Shown here piece after piece: positions 22,537 through 33,975 of a DNA stretch of 64,000 nt. Both the position numbers and the translations under genes were made by a program. Under the pieces are notes generated by a model. That model did no database searches. It was not told the DNA's origin and saw nothing but the letters and a program-made list of their open reading frames with translations. Each line of letters begins with the position of its first letter. Position 1 is the first letter of the stretch. The DNA lies in the NCBI RefSeq assembly GCF_949987515.2, contig NC_082694.2, positions 47,020,451 to 47,084,450 of the forward strand. The letters run 5' to 3'. The stretch comes from Delphinus delphis. Its lineage: Eukaryota; Chordata; Mammalia; Artiodactyla; Delphinidae.

Positions 22537-23289
22537 CTAATTTTTTCACACCCTATAGGATTTATAATTTAAATAGCCATTTATTCAGTCTAAACCTATA
22601 TAATGTCATGATAACTGCAAAATAACTTGTTACATGTGAAGAGGAGATAAAATAAATTAGCCCTCCTTCTCTTCCTGTTTGAGCATAATATCCAGTAGGA
22701 AGATGAGACATAAAAGCAAATACTTTAATACAGGATACAGATTACTCTTGGCAGCCCCAACTTCAGTATGCTTGCCATTTTCAGAGCTTCTAAGAGATGT
22801 GTCTCAATCAGTAGCTGTATTGGAATTAGAGGACACACATGGCCAAAGCCGATTGGTTTGCATTGGCTTTTGGTCCAGAGGCAGTCTATCTAAACCATAG
22901 TTTGGCCAGTTCTATGTAAAGTGGTCTTGAGGAAAAGCTCTGGCAAAAGGAGGAATGGTGACTAACTTGGTTAGTCAGATCCTATGTCTGGATCGTTTTG
23001 AATTTGAGACAGGTAACATAAAGGAGTGGTGGCTGTAGTCAAAGGACGCAGAGAGAACTTGAGTTGCAGGGATTAGTCAAGACCTTTCAGTGAGAGCACA
23101 GACTAAGAATCAGAAAGATTCTGGGATTGAGAAGACAACCAGATACTTGTACTACGAGAATAACTTTCTCTTCACAGTTTCAGACCATCTCATATTCCTG
23201 AGACTGTGGAGAAATTTTTAGGTTTATATAAGGGATTGCTGCATAGACAGGATTTCTGTCTTTCTCCCAAATAAATTCACATTTTAAAA
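22537..23289. other. Unrecognised sequence
   Basis: No repeat or gene recognised. The 73-codon frame at 22679-22900 has no family signature. Confidence 0.4.
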
Positions 23290-23670
23290 ACATTTTTTAC
23301 ACAATTTTTAAAGGTTACACTCCATTTACAGTTATTACAAAATATCGGTTATATTCCCCATGTTGTATAATACATCCTTGTAGCCCATCTTACACCCAAT
23401 AGTTTGTACCTCCCACTCCTCCACTCATATACAGCCCCTCCCTCACCACTGGTAACCACTAGTTCTCTGTATCTGTGAATCTGTTTCATTTTTGTTATAT
23501 TCACTAGTTTGGTTTTTTTAGATTCCACATATAAGTGATATCATACAGAGTTTGTCTTTCTCTGACTTATTTCACTTAGCATAATGCCCTCCGAGTCCAT
23601 CCGTGTTGCTGCAAATGGCAAAATTTTCTTCTTTTTTATGGCTGAACAGTATTCCATTGTGTGTGTGGGG

Positions 23671-23726
<56 letters not shown>

Positions 23727-23833
23727 CACATCTTCTTTATCCATTCATTTGTTGATGGACACTTAGGTTGCTTCCGTATCTTGTCAATTGTAAATAATGC
23801 TTCTAGGAACATTGAGGGTGCATGTATCTTTTC
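23290..23833 (-). mobile_element. L1 LINE 3' part, antisense
   Basis: Complement of the L1 ORF2 end and 3' UTR: 'tgacttatttcacttagcat', 'tggctgaacagtattccatt', 'atccattcatttgttgatgg'. The 3' (A-rich) side is at the left, and the copy is 5'-truncated near 23833. It contains the (TA)n expansion at 23674-23726. Confidence 0.85.
23674..23726. repeat. (TA)n(CA)n microsatellite
   Basis: About 45 bp of pure TA followed by a few CA units, inside the antisense L1. Two opposed frames read as repeated Tyr-Ile across it and are artefacts. Confidence 0.95.
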
Positions 23834-24599
23834 CTCACTCCTTCCAGAGGAGGGTTAGAAGGGAAGGAAGAAAAGATAGAGGAACCAAGTGCTTCCCGTG
23901 GAAGCAAGGGAGGCTCTGTAGGAAGTCAGGAAGAGCAGGGACATACAGAAGGAAAGTCAATGTTTACATGGGACCTATGGAAACAGAGGCTGGCTGGCCA
24001 GCCTGCTTACTCCAGGGTAATGGAGGGCAGCACGCTCCCCCTTTAGGATCTGAGGTGCTATCCATTCACTCTCTTCCTCAGTTAATCTTAGAGCTTCCTA
24101 TTCCGTGTTGGGTTTTGAATGCCCCCTCCAGTGGAAGGGTTTGTTCTGCATCCAAATGCATTCTCAGGGGCTTTTTCTAAAAGAGCAAAAAGGGACCTGG
24201 GGATAGGGTGTCTGAAGGTTAAAGTCGCAATAGGTATCCTCTTCTTCTTTGTAAATAGTATTTTTATACTCCACCCTTGCCAGCTCAGTCTTTATACATG
24301 GAATTCCCCAAATGGAATTTTGAGGGTTGTCAGAACAGAACAGAATGGTTTTCTGTTCTTCCCCCAAGTGGGTGAGCATGGGAGAAAATTCACATTTTTT
24401 GAGGTAACCCAAATGAGCCTCTCTTCTTTGAACCTAAATACGTTAACGAAAATAAGGATATTCCACCCCACTGACATACACAGAAGTGAAGATGTGACTT
24501 GGCTAAAATTCGGCAAAAGAGTGCACATTAGAACTACTCTAATTGAAAAATAAAATACTCTTGGAAAGACATTTGCTTCCTCCATGAAAACCCTGTAAA
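23834..24599. other. Unrecognised sequence with an open frame
   Basis: No repeat recognised. The 144-codon frame at 24119-24553 and the overlapping opposite-strand frames (24164-24412, 24292-24585) have no recognisable domain, no CpG-rich promoter and no clear splice pattern, so no gene is called. Confidence 0.4.
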
Positions 24600-24960
24600 G
24601 ATGTATATGTCTGAAAAAACATTCTAAGGCTAGAAAAGACTTTAGAAGTTACCAAATCTAATCTCCCCCACAGTTCACAAATCCTGCCTGAACCCAGGCA
24701 GATGATCAAGCTCTCTGTTTAAATACTAAACTTTCAGGGACTATTTTACCCTATTCATATGGTAGCCCTTGCCCTGTTGTGAAAAAGCACAGCTATGTGC
24801 TAATTGTGAGAAAGCTTTTTCCTATGCTGCGTTAAATCCCGTCTTCCTTTAACTTATATCAATTAGTCCTTGCCTACCAGAACAACAAACACTACTCCTC
24901 ACCTACACTGACAAATTTCTAATTTTTGAAGGTAATTGGAAATTTCTCATAATTCCTTAC
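24600..24960. repeat. Possible ancient interspersed repeat
   Basis: 'ggctagaaaagactttagaa' through 'aatctaatctcccccacagt' resembles an old mammalian repeat phrase ('agaaaagactttagagatcatctagtccaa'). The family could not be named. Confidence 0.3.
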
Positions 24961-25942
24961 TTTTATAAGGTAAACAGCCCCTCCATTAGGCATTCTCAAA
25001 TAACCTCAAATAATATAGTTCCCTAATCCCTCCTTATCCTGTCCCATTCCACTCTGGTTGCTTGCTGATTTATCACTGAGCAAAGCCAAACAAAACTGAT
25101 ACAACTGCATATTTTTCTACATTCATATTAATAAGCTTTCAAACATACTAATTTATTCCATGAAAGGTAAAAATTCCATTTTTTACATCTGTATACTTTA
25201 TCTTCATATTCCATGGTAGGCATAATGCAAGACACAGGGATGTTCAAATCCTACTGCTTGTTTGCAAGGAGGTTATATCAAGTTTAGAGGATACCATTAC
25301 CTCTCCAGGATCTGTCTCTTTTACATCTCTATCATCTCTATGGATCATGTCACTTTACTCAAGAGAAAAATCAGTAGTAGAGAGTGATTAATAAGAAAGC
25401 AACAAATTTGGGTGCAAGTAGACCAAGAAACACTGAGGTTTTTATGAACGTATGATTGTAGGAGACCTCCAAACTTCCCCCTGGAGGATTACTGAACATA
25501 TTGAGCATTTTTCCTTGATTTTAATTTAGGCTGCATTCCCATTAGAAATTCTACTTAACTAGGGCATTTGTTAAAAGTCCATAATGTTAAGTCAATGGAA
25601 AAATTCCAGTAGTATTCTATTAGATTTTTTGTGTTAACATTGCACATTTTTTAGAAATACATTAGATATTCTTATTAAAAGTTATAACTATCACAATCCA
25701 AATCTCTATTTCAAACAGCAAAATTACTTTTATTCTTAATTATTCAATGAAGAGCTATAAATGTACAATTCATTTAGAAGTTATTTAGCATGTGGTGTAC
25801 TTGGCTGCTATGACAGAAGAAACAGTGCACATTTTCTCAAAAGGAAGTGAAGATATAGCTTGATTTTTAGTTCAGAAACTAAGAGGATGGTTCTTTATCT
25901 TCATTATAATGATGTAAGATGCACAAGCCTATGGTATGTCTT
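24961..25942. other. Unrecognised, AT-rich sequence
   Basis: No confident repeat or gene. A weak MIR/L2-like phrase lies near 25180-25250. Confidence 0.4.
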
Positions 25943-26281
25943 TTTTAAAAATATAATAAAGCATTTTAAAAATTTATTTATTTATTTTTGGCTGCGCTGG
26001 GTCTTCCCTGTTGTGCATGGGCTTTCTCTAGTTGGGGTGAGCGGGAGATACTTGGCTACTCTTCGTTGCGGTGCGTGGGCTTTTCATTGCGGTGGCTTCT
26101 CTTGTTGCAGGGCACAGGCTCTAGGCATGAGCTTCAGTAGTTGTGGCATGCAAGTTCAGTAGTTGTGGCACATGGGCTTCATGGCTCTGTGGCATGTGGG
26201 ATCTTCCCGGATCACGGATCGAACCCATGTCCCCTGCATTGGCAGGTGGATTCCCAACCACTGTGCCACCAGGGAAGTCCC
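25943..26281 (-). mobile_element. CHR-type SINE (long), antisense
   Basis: Complement of a long CHR element. The T/A-rich tail is at the left ('aaaaatttatttatttattt') and the tRNA-like head at the right ends ccactgtgccaccagggaag. The flanks tggtatgtctt (25932-25942) and tggcatgtctt (26282-26292) form an 11-bp TSD with one mismatch. The frames at 25860-26345 are SINE translations. Confidence 0.9.
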
Positions 26282-26292
26282 TGGCATGTCTT

Positions 26293-26688
26293 ATAGCACC
26301 AAAATATTACAATATTTATTAATATGCTTATCTTGGGCATTATAGAGAGAAATTATTTGAATACATGACACTATATTCGAATTTTCATATAAATATTTTG
26401 ATAGCATGATTGGTAGTGACATGCCTGGTTTCCTACTCTTAGGCCTTTCTTATACCTTAGCTCTAATCAATTCTAATTACAAAGTCATATGTTTATATTT
26501 ATTTATAAATTGTATACATTTATTACTCTTAACATACCATTATAAAAAGAACAAGAATAAAAATTTAAAGAATTTGATAAACATGAAATAAACAATATTT
26601 TAAATATATATTTGCTTTTTATATATCATTGGTACAAGTTGTTTTGTCCTTACAGTTGGTAAGAACATCTTGAGTGAACAATGTGATT
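26293..26688. other. Unrecognised, AT-rich sequence
   Basis: No repeat or gene recognised. Confidence 0.4.
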
Positions 26689-26703
26689 GACTGTGTCCTT
26701 CTT

Positions 26704-26919
26704 TTTTTTTTTTTTTTTTTTTTTTTTGCGGTACGCGGGCCTCTCACTGCTGTGGCCTCTCCCGTTGCGGAGCACAGGCCCCGGACGCACAGGCCCAGCA
26801 GCCATGGCTCATGGGCCCAGCTGCTCCGCGACATGCGGGATCCTCCCGGACCGGGGCACGAACCTGCGTCCCTTGCACCGGCAGGTGGACTCTCAACCAC
26901 TGCGCCATCAGGGAAGCAC
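26704..26919 (-). mobile_element. Young CHR-2 SINE, antisense, perfect 15-bp TSD
   Basis: A pure T tract reaches 26727 and is followed by 'gcggtacgcgggcctctcac' and the complement of the whole CHR-2 body, ending 'gcgccatcagggaagc'. The TSD gactgtgtccttctt is perfect at 26689-26703 and 26920-26934. The intact CpG-rich body, the long uninterrupted tail and the perfect TSD indicate a recent insertion. Frames at 26619-27102 on both strands are SINE translations. Confidence 0.93.
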
Positions 26920-27189
26920 GACTGTGTCCTTCTTGATCAGAGTAGCATCTTATTTACTCATCATTTGGCTTCAAGGAACTCCTATACTAACAGTAGAAAT
27001 GCAATCTCTGTGATTTTCCTTTTGTTTACTTATACTTGCATTGTTCTTTCATTTTTTTTAAGAGTTTCTTTGCCGAAACTTATTTTAGGAGAGTTAGTTT
27101 AATTAAAACCCGAGAGTATAATCCATAAATCTATTTTGCCAGGCTGATGTGGGATCACAGTGTATTCTAAGGCACAGAATGTAAACAAG

Positions 27190-27295
27190 GGCAAGAAGGA
27201 AGGTGTGGATTGAGGCCCATGAATCAGTATTTTTAAATGAATCCTCCAGAGGATTCATAGTTTTCAAAGCACATTCTGAGATACTACTTCAGACT
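27190..27295 (+). repeat. Possible MER5A-like hAT fragment
   Basis: 'aatcctccagaggattcat' followed by 'tttcaaagcacattctgaga' resembles the MER5A end ('caagccctccaggtgattctgatgcac'). It is diverged and the termini are unclear. Confidence 0.35.
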
Positions 27296-27649
27296 CTGGA
27301 ATCAATCAAAACTTCAGACTAACTCAAAAGTTTTCGAGTTAAGTGCTTGGGTATCTCAGCAACAAAGCATGTTTGCTTATAGTTTTGGACTGATTTCACT
27401 CTTCAATGAAAATAAATGCACTTCTGTCCTTTCCCTGTGAAGCCAAACAACAATCCGATATCTCAGTCTAAGAAGCAGCTCTTCTTAAGGTTTTCAACCT
27501 TCATTCTGTCCTCCCTGATGCTGATCGTACTCTGGCTGGATAGCTGCATGTTATCTATCGCCTTCTTGCTGTGTTCTGCAACAACTCCCACTTGCTGAAC
27601 TTCCATGATTCCCCACCCCGCACTGAGGTAGAAAAGAGACCTAAAGTGA

Positions 27650-28140
27650 CTTAGGTGTCTAATGTGTGTGAGATATAATTTTAGGCATTTACATTGATTA
27701 TCTCAAGTAACTTTTATAATAATGCTAATAGGGAGGTGTTCTTATCCCTATCTTACATAGGAGTAAATATAGGTTCTGAGAGCTTAAATAAATTCAGTCA
27801 TTCAGGCAGTTAAGTGGCAGAGCCAGTGTGCCTGATTCAAAACTCTTTGTTCTTCCAGTTTATTGGAAGATTGGGACTGACATATACACACTACCATATA
27901 TAAAATAGATAAGTAATAAGGAACTACTGTGTAGCACAGGAAACTCTACTCAATACTCTGTAATGGCCTATATGGGAAAAGAATCTAAAACAGAGTGGAT
28001 ATATGTATATGTATAACTGATTCACTTTGCTGTACACCTGAAACTAACACAACATTGTAAATCAACTATACTCCAATAAAAATTAAAAAAACAAAACAAA
28101 ACTCTTTGCTCTTTCAAAGACACTATCCTGCCTACCCATC
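27650..28140 (-). repeat. MIR SINE, antisense, split by an L1
   Basis: The left part (27650-27854) gives the complement of MIR: 'ggcatttacattgattatct', 'gcagttaagtggcagagcca', 'cctgattcaaaactctttg'. The right part after the L1 resumes with 'gacactatcctgcctaccc', the complement of the MIR 5' end. The L1 at 27855-28096 sits between them. Confidence 0.8.
27855..28096 (+). mobile_element. Short L1 3' end with 17-bp TSD
   Basis: Only about 240 bp of 3' UTR are present: 'tgtagcacaggaaactctac', 'gctgtacacctgaaactaac', 'tatactccaataaaaatta' and an A-rich tail. The TSD caaaactctttg[t/c]tctt at 27838-27854 and 28097-28113 has one mismatch. Severe 5' truncation is normal for L1. Confidence 0.9.
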
Positions 28141-28469
28141 AGTCTTTCCCTACCTGGACAGTCCTAAAACCCACTAAGCAATGTGCTCCTTTCAGTCCTT
28201 TCAACAATAAGAACAAGCTCCTTTCTAACATAATTCTAAAATTAAAAGAAAAATGCTGGTAAAAGAGAAATCTTGTATTTACGAACGCAGATATTTTCTT
28301 ATGGCTACGTATTAGACATATCACATTTACTTCCACTTTAGCCATTCTTCAAATTTAGAATGGGAATGTGATAAATACCTATCTCTTGAAAAGGAAATGA
28401 AATCTAATCTCTTTACCACCCATATGTGTGTGGTTATCTCATAATGGCAACCAAAGCAATAAGTAAAGC
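28141..28469. other. Unrecognised sequence
   Basis: No repeat or gene recognised. Confidence 0.4.
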
Positions 28470-28670
28470 AGGGAAAAAATCACAGGTTTTGAGTTAGCAA
28501 AGTTGAACTTTAATCCACCCATGACTTAACATTAGTAAACCTAAACAAGTTATTTTACTCCACAAGTTGAAAAATCATTACCTATAAAATGCAGATTAGA
28601 ACATATATCAGAGTTATTATGGGGATTAAATGATAGCATATCTAAAGTAGCTAGAAAAACTAACAATAGG
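28470..28670 (+). repeat. MIR SINE, sense
   Basis: 'atcacaggttttgagttagc' through 'tgacttaacattagtaaacc', 'acctataaaatgcagatta' and 'tattatggggattaaatgat' follows the MIR consensus closely in order. Confidence 0.75.
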
Positions 28671-28712
28671 AAGCATGTTTAGAAAAAGAATCAAGGGCAT
28701 GGGAGAAAATTC
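28671..28712 (+). repeat. Dispersed direct repeat, copy 1
   Basis: About 41 bp sharing 36 identical positions with 29096-29137, including the exact core tcaagggcatggg. It is not part of a repeat family recognised here. Confidence 0.75.
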
Positions 28713-29547
28713 ATGATAATATATAAAGTGCTGACTTGATATTTTTGCCAATACTGTAAAAACATGGAATTTATTGATCATTTTAATCAGTGCTTAATTA
28801 GCTCCTGTTCAAATATTGAGATACTTATACCTATTTAGGTATAGCCTCTTTACTGATTCCTAAGTATAAATCAGAAAAAAATAAATTGTAACTCTCTTTC
28901 CTTAAAAAAAAACTACTCCCTGTGGCTTCATGCTATGTGTTTAAGATTTATTACAACAAATATATGAGCTCCTGGACAGCTCAAGAAATAGAATCCTTTC
29001 TCTTTGTCCTCTAATTCACTGCATGGGGAAGACCCATTTTCATTAACCAAATAAACAAGGAATGGTCAGCAGAAACACTAATCTTAAGCATGCTTAGAAA
29101 ATGAGTCAAGGGCATGGGTGAAGATTAATAATTAGCATTAGGTCCCAGTGGAGAGAGTGAGACCATGAGCTGGAGATAATTGTCAGGAACAAGTAATGAG
29201 GAATGGGCCCAGAAGCAGAATGTAGCACATGGTAAGAGGTAAAAGCACACTGCAAAATATAATTTGTATATAGTGCAAAGAAAGCAAGATTAGTACGTAC
29301 GAGCTCTGTGACATGGGGATAAGCACATGATTTGAATAGAATGAAAAACTAGGCCCTGCAAACACACACACACACAGAGTTTACTATTGAAATAAAAGGA
29401 CTATGTAACACCATTTAAAAGATAATCCAAATATTTGCTAGAACTCATAAAAATACCATTTTTCTGTTGTTTGTCTTCATTTATATATTGCTGTGATTCC
29501 CATGCTTTGTCATTGTCTATGATTTACAGGATTAAAGTAATTTGACT
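28713..29547. other. Unrecognised sequence
   Basis: It contains the second direct-repeat copy (29096-29137) and a short (CA)n run at 29361-29376. No gene recognised. Confidence 0.4.
29096..29137 (+). repeat. Dispersed direct repeat, copy 2
   Basis: Partner of 28671-28712, 425 bp away in the same orientation, about 86% identical. Confidence 0.75.
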
Positions 29548-29765
29548 GAGCTCCTACTACAGGCCAGCCTTCCTTTCAGTAACAGTCTACACTTCTGTTT
29601 TGTAATCAGTGCTTACTACAACTATGATCTATGTATTCCTTTTCTATTTTCCCACTTCTATTGATGAAATAGACTGAAAGATTTCTTGACTTGCCCAAAG
29701 TCACACAAGCTACCAAGTTCTGATGGAGCCTCAAACCCATCCTCTTTCAAATGTTTTATACTGCC
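29548..29765 (-). repeat. MIR SINE, antisense
   Basis: 'gagctcctactacaggccag', 'tgacttgcccaaagtcacac' and 'aagctaccaagttctgatgg' follow the complement of MIR to 'ttttatactgcc'. The middle is interrupted or diverged. Confidence 0.75.
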
Positions 29766-29984
29766 TAATTATATTTGTGTATTATAAAGAAAATACATGT
29801 TTATAGTAATAACCTCAGAATAAAGGTGACCATCCAAATAGGTGTATTCTGGAGAGTAAAGATGCTTTGTAATAATTATACCAGAACAACAGGAATAACG
29901 CAGGACTCTAAAAGCAGGACAAAAGGTCATGACAGCAGATTATTTCCAGAAGTTATTACAGCAATCCCTTTTTTTTTTTTTTTT

Positions 29985-30500
29985 ACAGTGTGACTTGGCT
30001 ACTGCTCCCATCCATTCTTCCCTCCCCTTGAATCTGAGCTGGCTCTTTGAGTTTCTTTGACCCAAAAATGTGACAAAAATGACATTCTAGGATTTCTGAT
30101 TCTTGGACACTAAAGACCTTGAAGCTCCAATTTTATCTTCTAGGATGACAGCTGCCATATAAAGAAGTTTGGGCTCTCTAGCTAAAGGCCCTGGAAAATA
30201 AGGGGGAAAAGGCCACATGGAAGTGAACTAAAGCCCCACATGATTGAGCCCACTGGTAACCCAAGAAGAAGGATGCCCAGTCACCCCAGACAGCTCCCAG
30301 CCTTTTGGGCTTTCCCAAATGAGACACCAAACATGAGAATGAGGCCATCTTGGATCCTCTAGTCTCAATGAAAGCCATCCTAGGTGACACCATGTGGAGC
30401 AGAGATGAGCGATTCCTACTAAGCCCCATCTAAATGTCTGATACTTAGAATCATAAAGAATACTGTAGTTGTTTTAAGCCACAGTGTCTTGGGGTTCTTT
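29985..30500 (+). mobile_element. MLT1-type LTR (ERVL-MaLR), sense
   Basis: Internal phrases match the MLT1 group: 'cttgaatctgagctggctct', 'aggccacatggaagtgaact', 'gaatgaggccatcttggatc' and a 3' region 'gttgttttaagccacagtgt'. A T run (29969-29984) lies immediately before it. No internal retroviral sequence is present. The antisense frame at 30178-30429 has no support. Confidence 0.75.
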
Positions 30501-30519
30501 TATTTCTTTCAAGGCCAAC

Positions 30520-30620
30520 TCAAACCCCACCTCCTCTTTCATGTCTTCTCCAAATACTCCAATCTGTTTTGAACTTGTTTGTTTTCATTGGTCAGATGTG
30601 ACTTCCTACTTTGTATGATT
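30520..30620 (+). repeat. L2 LINE fragment
   Basis: 'caaaccccacctcctctttc' then 'atgtcttctccaaatactcc' resembles the L2 'aaatgtcacctcctccatgaagcc' block. Confidence 0.4.
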
Positions 30621-30649
30621 TAATGTTTATGTCTATGTCTATGTATCAT

Positions 30650-30850
30650 TTAGGATAAAAACTAGCTGCAAGTAACAGAATATACAATTTAAATGGCTTA
30701 ATCATATAGGAATTTAATTTTCTTATCTTATCAGATATGTGAAGATAGGAGATTACTGGCATTTGGCATTTGTTTATCTTCTTAACCATGTCAGGGACAT
30801 TTTTCAGTTCTCTTAGCCTTTTCTTCATGCTCACAAGCATAGACACAACC
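30650..30850 (-). repeat. Possible ancient repeat
   Basis: 'agctgcaagtaacagaatat' followed by 'aatggcttaatcatatagg' matches a phrase of old mammalian interspersed repeats. The family is not identified. Confidence 0.35.
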
Positions 30851-30935
30851 ATTACAACTTAATTCAATGAAGGAAGAAAAACAGTATTAATTATCTCTCT
30901 CCATTTTTAATCAAAATATCTAAATCTTTCCCTTC

Positions 30936-31070
30936 ATTCTTTTGTATATGGATATCCAGTTTTCCCAACACCAGTTTTTGAAGAGACTGTCTGGTCTAGG
31001 CACCCCTGTTTCTGCATTGTCTAGTCTAGGCATCACTAAGATCATTTGCCCATATACATGAGTCAGAAAT
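30936..31070 (-). repeat. Old L1 ORF2 fragment, antisense
   Basis: 'atggatatccagttttccca' and 'acaccagtttttgaagagac' are the complement of a conserved ORF2 segment. It is short, with neither L1 end present. Confidence 0.65.
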
Positions 31071-31771
31071 GTGTCAATGTATCACTTTCCAAACGTGTAT
31101 AGTAGAGGCAGACAAATAAGGAGGAGACTGGAAATCTCCTAAATGTTGTATAAAATATCCTCAAGAGTCTGCTATGATCTCTACCACAATAATGACTGCA
31201 TTACAAGACAAATAATAAGCACCAAACACATGCTGTTTTCAATCAATGAAAATATAGTGATCTACTACTTTGTGTCCAAAGCAATACTGTGAAGTAGTCT
31301 GAGTAAAGTCAATGACATTGACGGTTCTGGAAAATTATATATTTAATAATAATAATAAAATTAAGACTAAGACAAAAATTTATCACATATATTTCCCCAA
31401 TGAGTTCATATGGAGAAAGAGAGTAGAGAGAATATTTCATTAAACCACAGAATTACATAAACCAAATTATATAATTAACAAAATAACAGAGCTAAAGGCA
31501 GTACATTGATTCATGAGGGGAAGCCAGGAAAAAACAGAAGCAACAGGAATAAACTTAAACTTAATATAAAAAAAAAATGTCCCCAAAACCCTAAAATAAT
31601 GTGGTAAATCAGAAAGCAGTGCTGGAAAACAAACAAACAACAACAAAAAATACTAAGGGACACAGTCAAAACAATGAAACAAAGATCACAGAACATTTTA
31701 CTAGAGAATATGACAGACAAGGAACATGACCGCCGAGCTGTTGTCTGAATTAAACACATTTCCTTCTCAAG
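31071..31771. other. Unrecognised, AT-rich sequence
   Basis: No repeat family or gene recognised. Confidence 0.4.
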
Positions 31772-33129
31772 AATAGTCATCTATAATTTCTCTTATATGA
31801 GGAATGAGGCAAGAATGTCCACTCTCACTATTTCTCTTCAACAGAGTATTAGAAGTCCTAGTCAGAACCATTAGGCAAGAAAAAGAAATAAAAGGTATAC
31901 AAGTTGGAAATTTAGAAGTAAAATTATTTATTTTACATATGATCTTCTTTGAGAAAACCCTAAAGATTTCACACACATGAAAACTGTTAGAACAAATGCA
32001 TTCAGCAGATATACAGGATACAAAATCAACATACAAAAATTAATTGCATTCCTGTACAGTAAAAATGAACAATCCAAAAAGGAAATTAAGAAAACAATTC
32101 CATGTATAATAGCATCAAAAAGAATAAAACACTTAGAAATAAACTTAACCAAATATAGAAAAGACTGGTATGTTGAAAACTACAAAAACTGCTGAAAGAA
32201 ATTAAAGAAGATACAAATAAATGGAAAGACATTTTGTGTTCATGGATTGGAAGACAGCATTGTTAAGATATCAATACCACACAGAGCAATCTAAAGATTC
32301 AATGAAATCCTTATCAAAATTCCAACACCATTTGGGGGCAAAAATAGAAAGAAAAAAAAATCCTAAAGTTCATGTGAAATCTCAAGAAACCCCCAATAGC
32401 CAAAACAATCTTTAAAAACAACAACAAACCTGAAGTCTTAACATTTCCTGATTTCAAAACACATAACAAAGCTATAGTAATCAAAACAGTGTAGTACTGG
32501 CATAAAAACAGATATGTACACCAAGGGAACAAATTAGAGATTCAGAAATAAATCCTCACATATATGATCAGTTGATCTTCAGTAAGGTTGCCAAGACCAT
32601 GCTATGGTGAAAGAATAGGCTCTAACAAATGGTAATGGGAAAACTGGATATCCACATGCCCAAGAATTAAGTTGGATCCTCAACATACACAAACATACAT
32701 ACACAAAAATTAACTCAAAATGAATTAAAGACCTAAACATAAGGGCTAAAACTATAAAATTCCTATGGTAAAATATAGGGAAAAAACTTCACGACATTGG
32801 ACTTGGCAAGGATTTCTTAGATATGACACCAAAATTACAGGCAGCAAAAGCAAAAATAGACAAATGAGATGACATCCAACTTTAAAACTTCTATGCAGCA
32901 AAACAAACAATCAACACAGTGAAAAGGCAACCTAGGGAATGGGAGGAAACATTTGCAAATCTTGTGTCTGATAAGGGGTTAATATCCAGAATATATCAAA
33001 AACCCGTACAACTCAACAACAAAATAACCTGACTTAAAAATGGGTAAAGAATTTGAATAGACATTTCTTGGAAAAACATATACAAATATCCAACAAGCAT
33101 TTAAAAAATATTTAACTAATCCTTGATTA

Positions 33130-33245
33130 GTGATAATAGTACTGATCACTAGAGAAATGCAAATCAAAACCACAGTGAGATATCGCCTCAGACCCATAAG
33201 GATGGCCACTATTAAAACTCTCTCTCTCTCTCTCTCTCTCACACA

Positions 33246-33284
<39 letters not shown>

Positions 33285-33486
33285 AGAGAAAATGACAAGT
33301 GTTGGCAAAGATAGGAAGAAAATTCAAACCCCTGTGCACTGTTGGAGGCAATGTAAAATGGTGCAGCCACTACGGAAAACAATATGGAGTTTCCTCAAAA
33401 AAGTAAAAATAGAACTACCATATGATCTAGCAATCGCTCTTCTTTTTTTTGGTTATATATCCAAAAGAAATGAAAGCAGGGTATGA
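33130..33486 (+). pseudogene. L1 ORF2 remnant broken by a microsatellite
   Basis: A 118-codon open piece of the ORF2p C-terminal region. The start is not genuine. Serine/leucine then histidine/threonine runs in the middle are the translation of the (CT)n(CA)n expansion, and the flanks (for example [13 protein letters not shown] and [14 protein letters not shown]) are L1. Non-functional. Confidence 0.8.
33218..33289. repeat. (CT)n(CA)n(GA)n compound microsatellite
   Basis: About 22 bp of CT, then about 40 bp of CA with one early TC, then GA units. It sits inside the L1. Confidence 0.95.
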
Positions 33487-33975
33487 AAGAGGTATATGCA
33501 TATCCATATTTATTGCAGCTATTCTCAGTAGCCATGATATGGAACCACCCAAACATTCATTGACAAATGTATGGATAAAGAAAGTGTGGTGTATACACAC
33601 AATGAAATATTATTCAGCCATGAAAAAGAAGGAAATTCTGTTACATGCTATAACATGGATGAACCTTGAGAACATTATAAGTGATATAAGGCGGTCATAA
33701 GGACAAATACTTTATGATTCCACTTAATTTGAGAATTCTAAAGTAGTCGAGTAGAAACAGAAAGTGGATTAGTGGTTGTCAGGGGCTCTAAGGAGTTAGA
33801 AATAAGTTGTTCAATGGGTACAGAGTTTCAGTTTTACAAAATGAAAAAGCTCTAGAAATCTGTTTTGCAATGTGAATATGGTTAACACTATTAAATTGTA
33901 CACTAAAAAATGATAAAAATGGTAAATTTTGTTATGTGTTTTTTACCACGATTAAAAATAAAAATAGTCATCTAT

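Larger units (their letters stand above)
31785..33962 (+). mobile_element. Older L1 LINE (L1MA/B-like), sense, 13-bp TSD
   Basis: A 2.2-kb 5'-truncated L1 with ORF2 text in order ('ggcaagaatgtccactctca', 'catggattggaagacagcat', 'caaaactgttaga'-type thumb region, 'aatggtgcagccactacgg') and a 3' UTR ending 'accacgattaaaaataaa'. A perfect 13-bp TSD, aatagtcatctat, lies at 31772-31784 and 33963-33975. ORF2 is broken by stops and small indels; the longest sense pieces are about 72-118 codons. It contains a composite microsatellite at 33218-33289. Confidence 0.92.

Noticed and set aside
23541..23858. Tyr-Ile repeat peptides on both strands
   Set aside because: Translation of a (TA)n microsatellite inside an L1.
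24119..24553. 144-codon plus-strand frame
   Set aside because: No recognised domain, overlapping frames on the other strand, no CpG island or splice pattern. Conservation data would be needed to reopen it.
26674..27102. 142-codon frame with proline- and arginine-rich sequence, similar to frames at 21458-21835, 36381-36677 and 47591-47908
   Set aside because: The shared protein-like sequence is simply the CHR-2 SINE read in the same frames.
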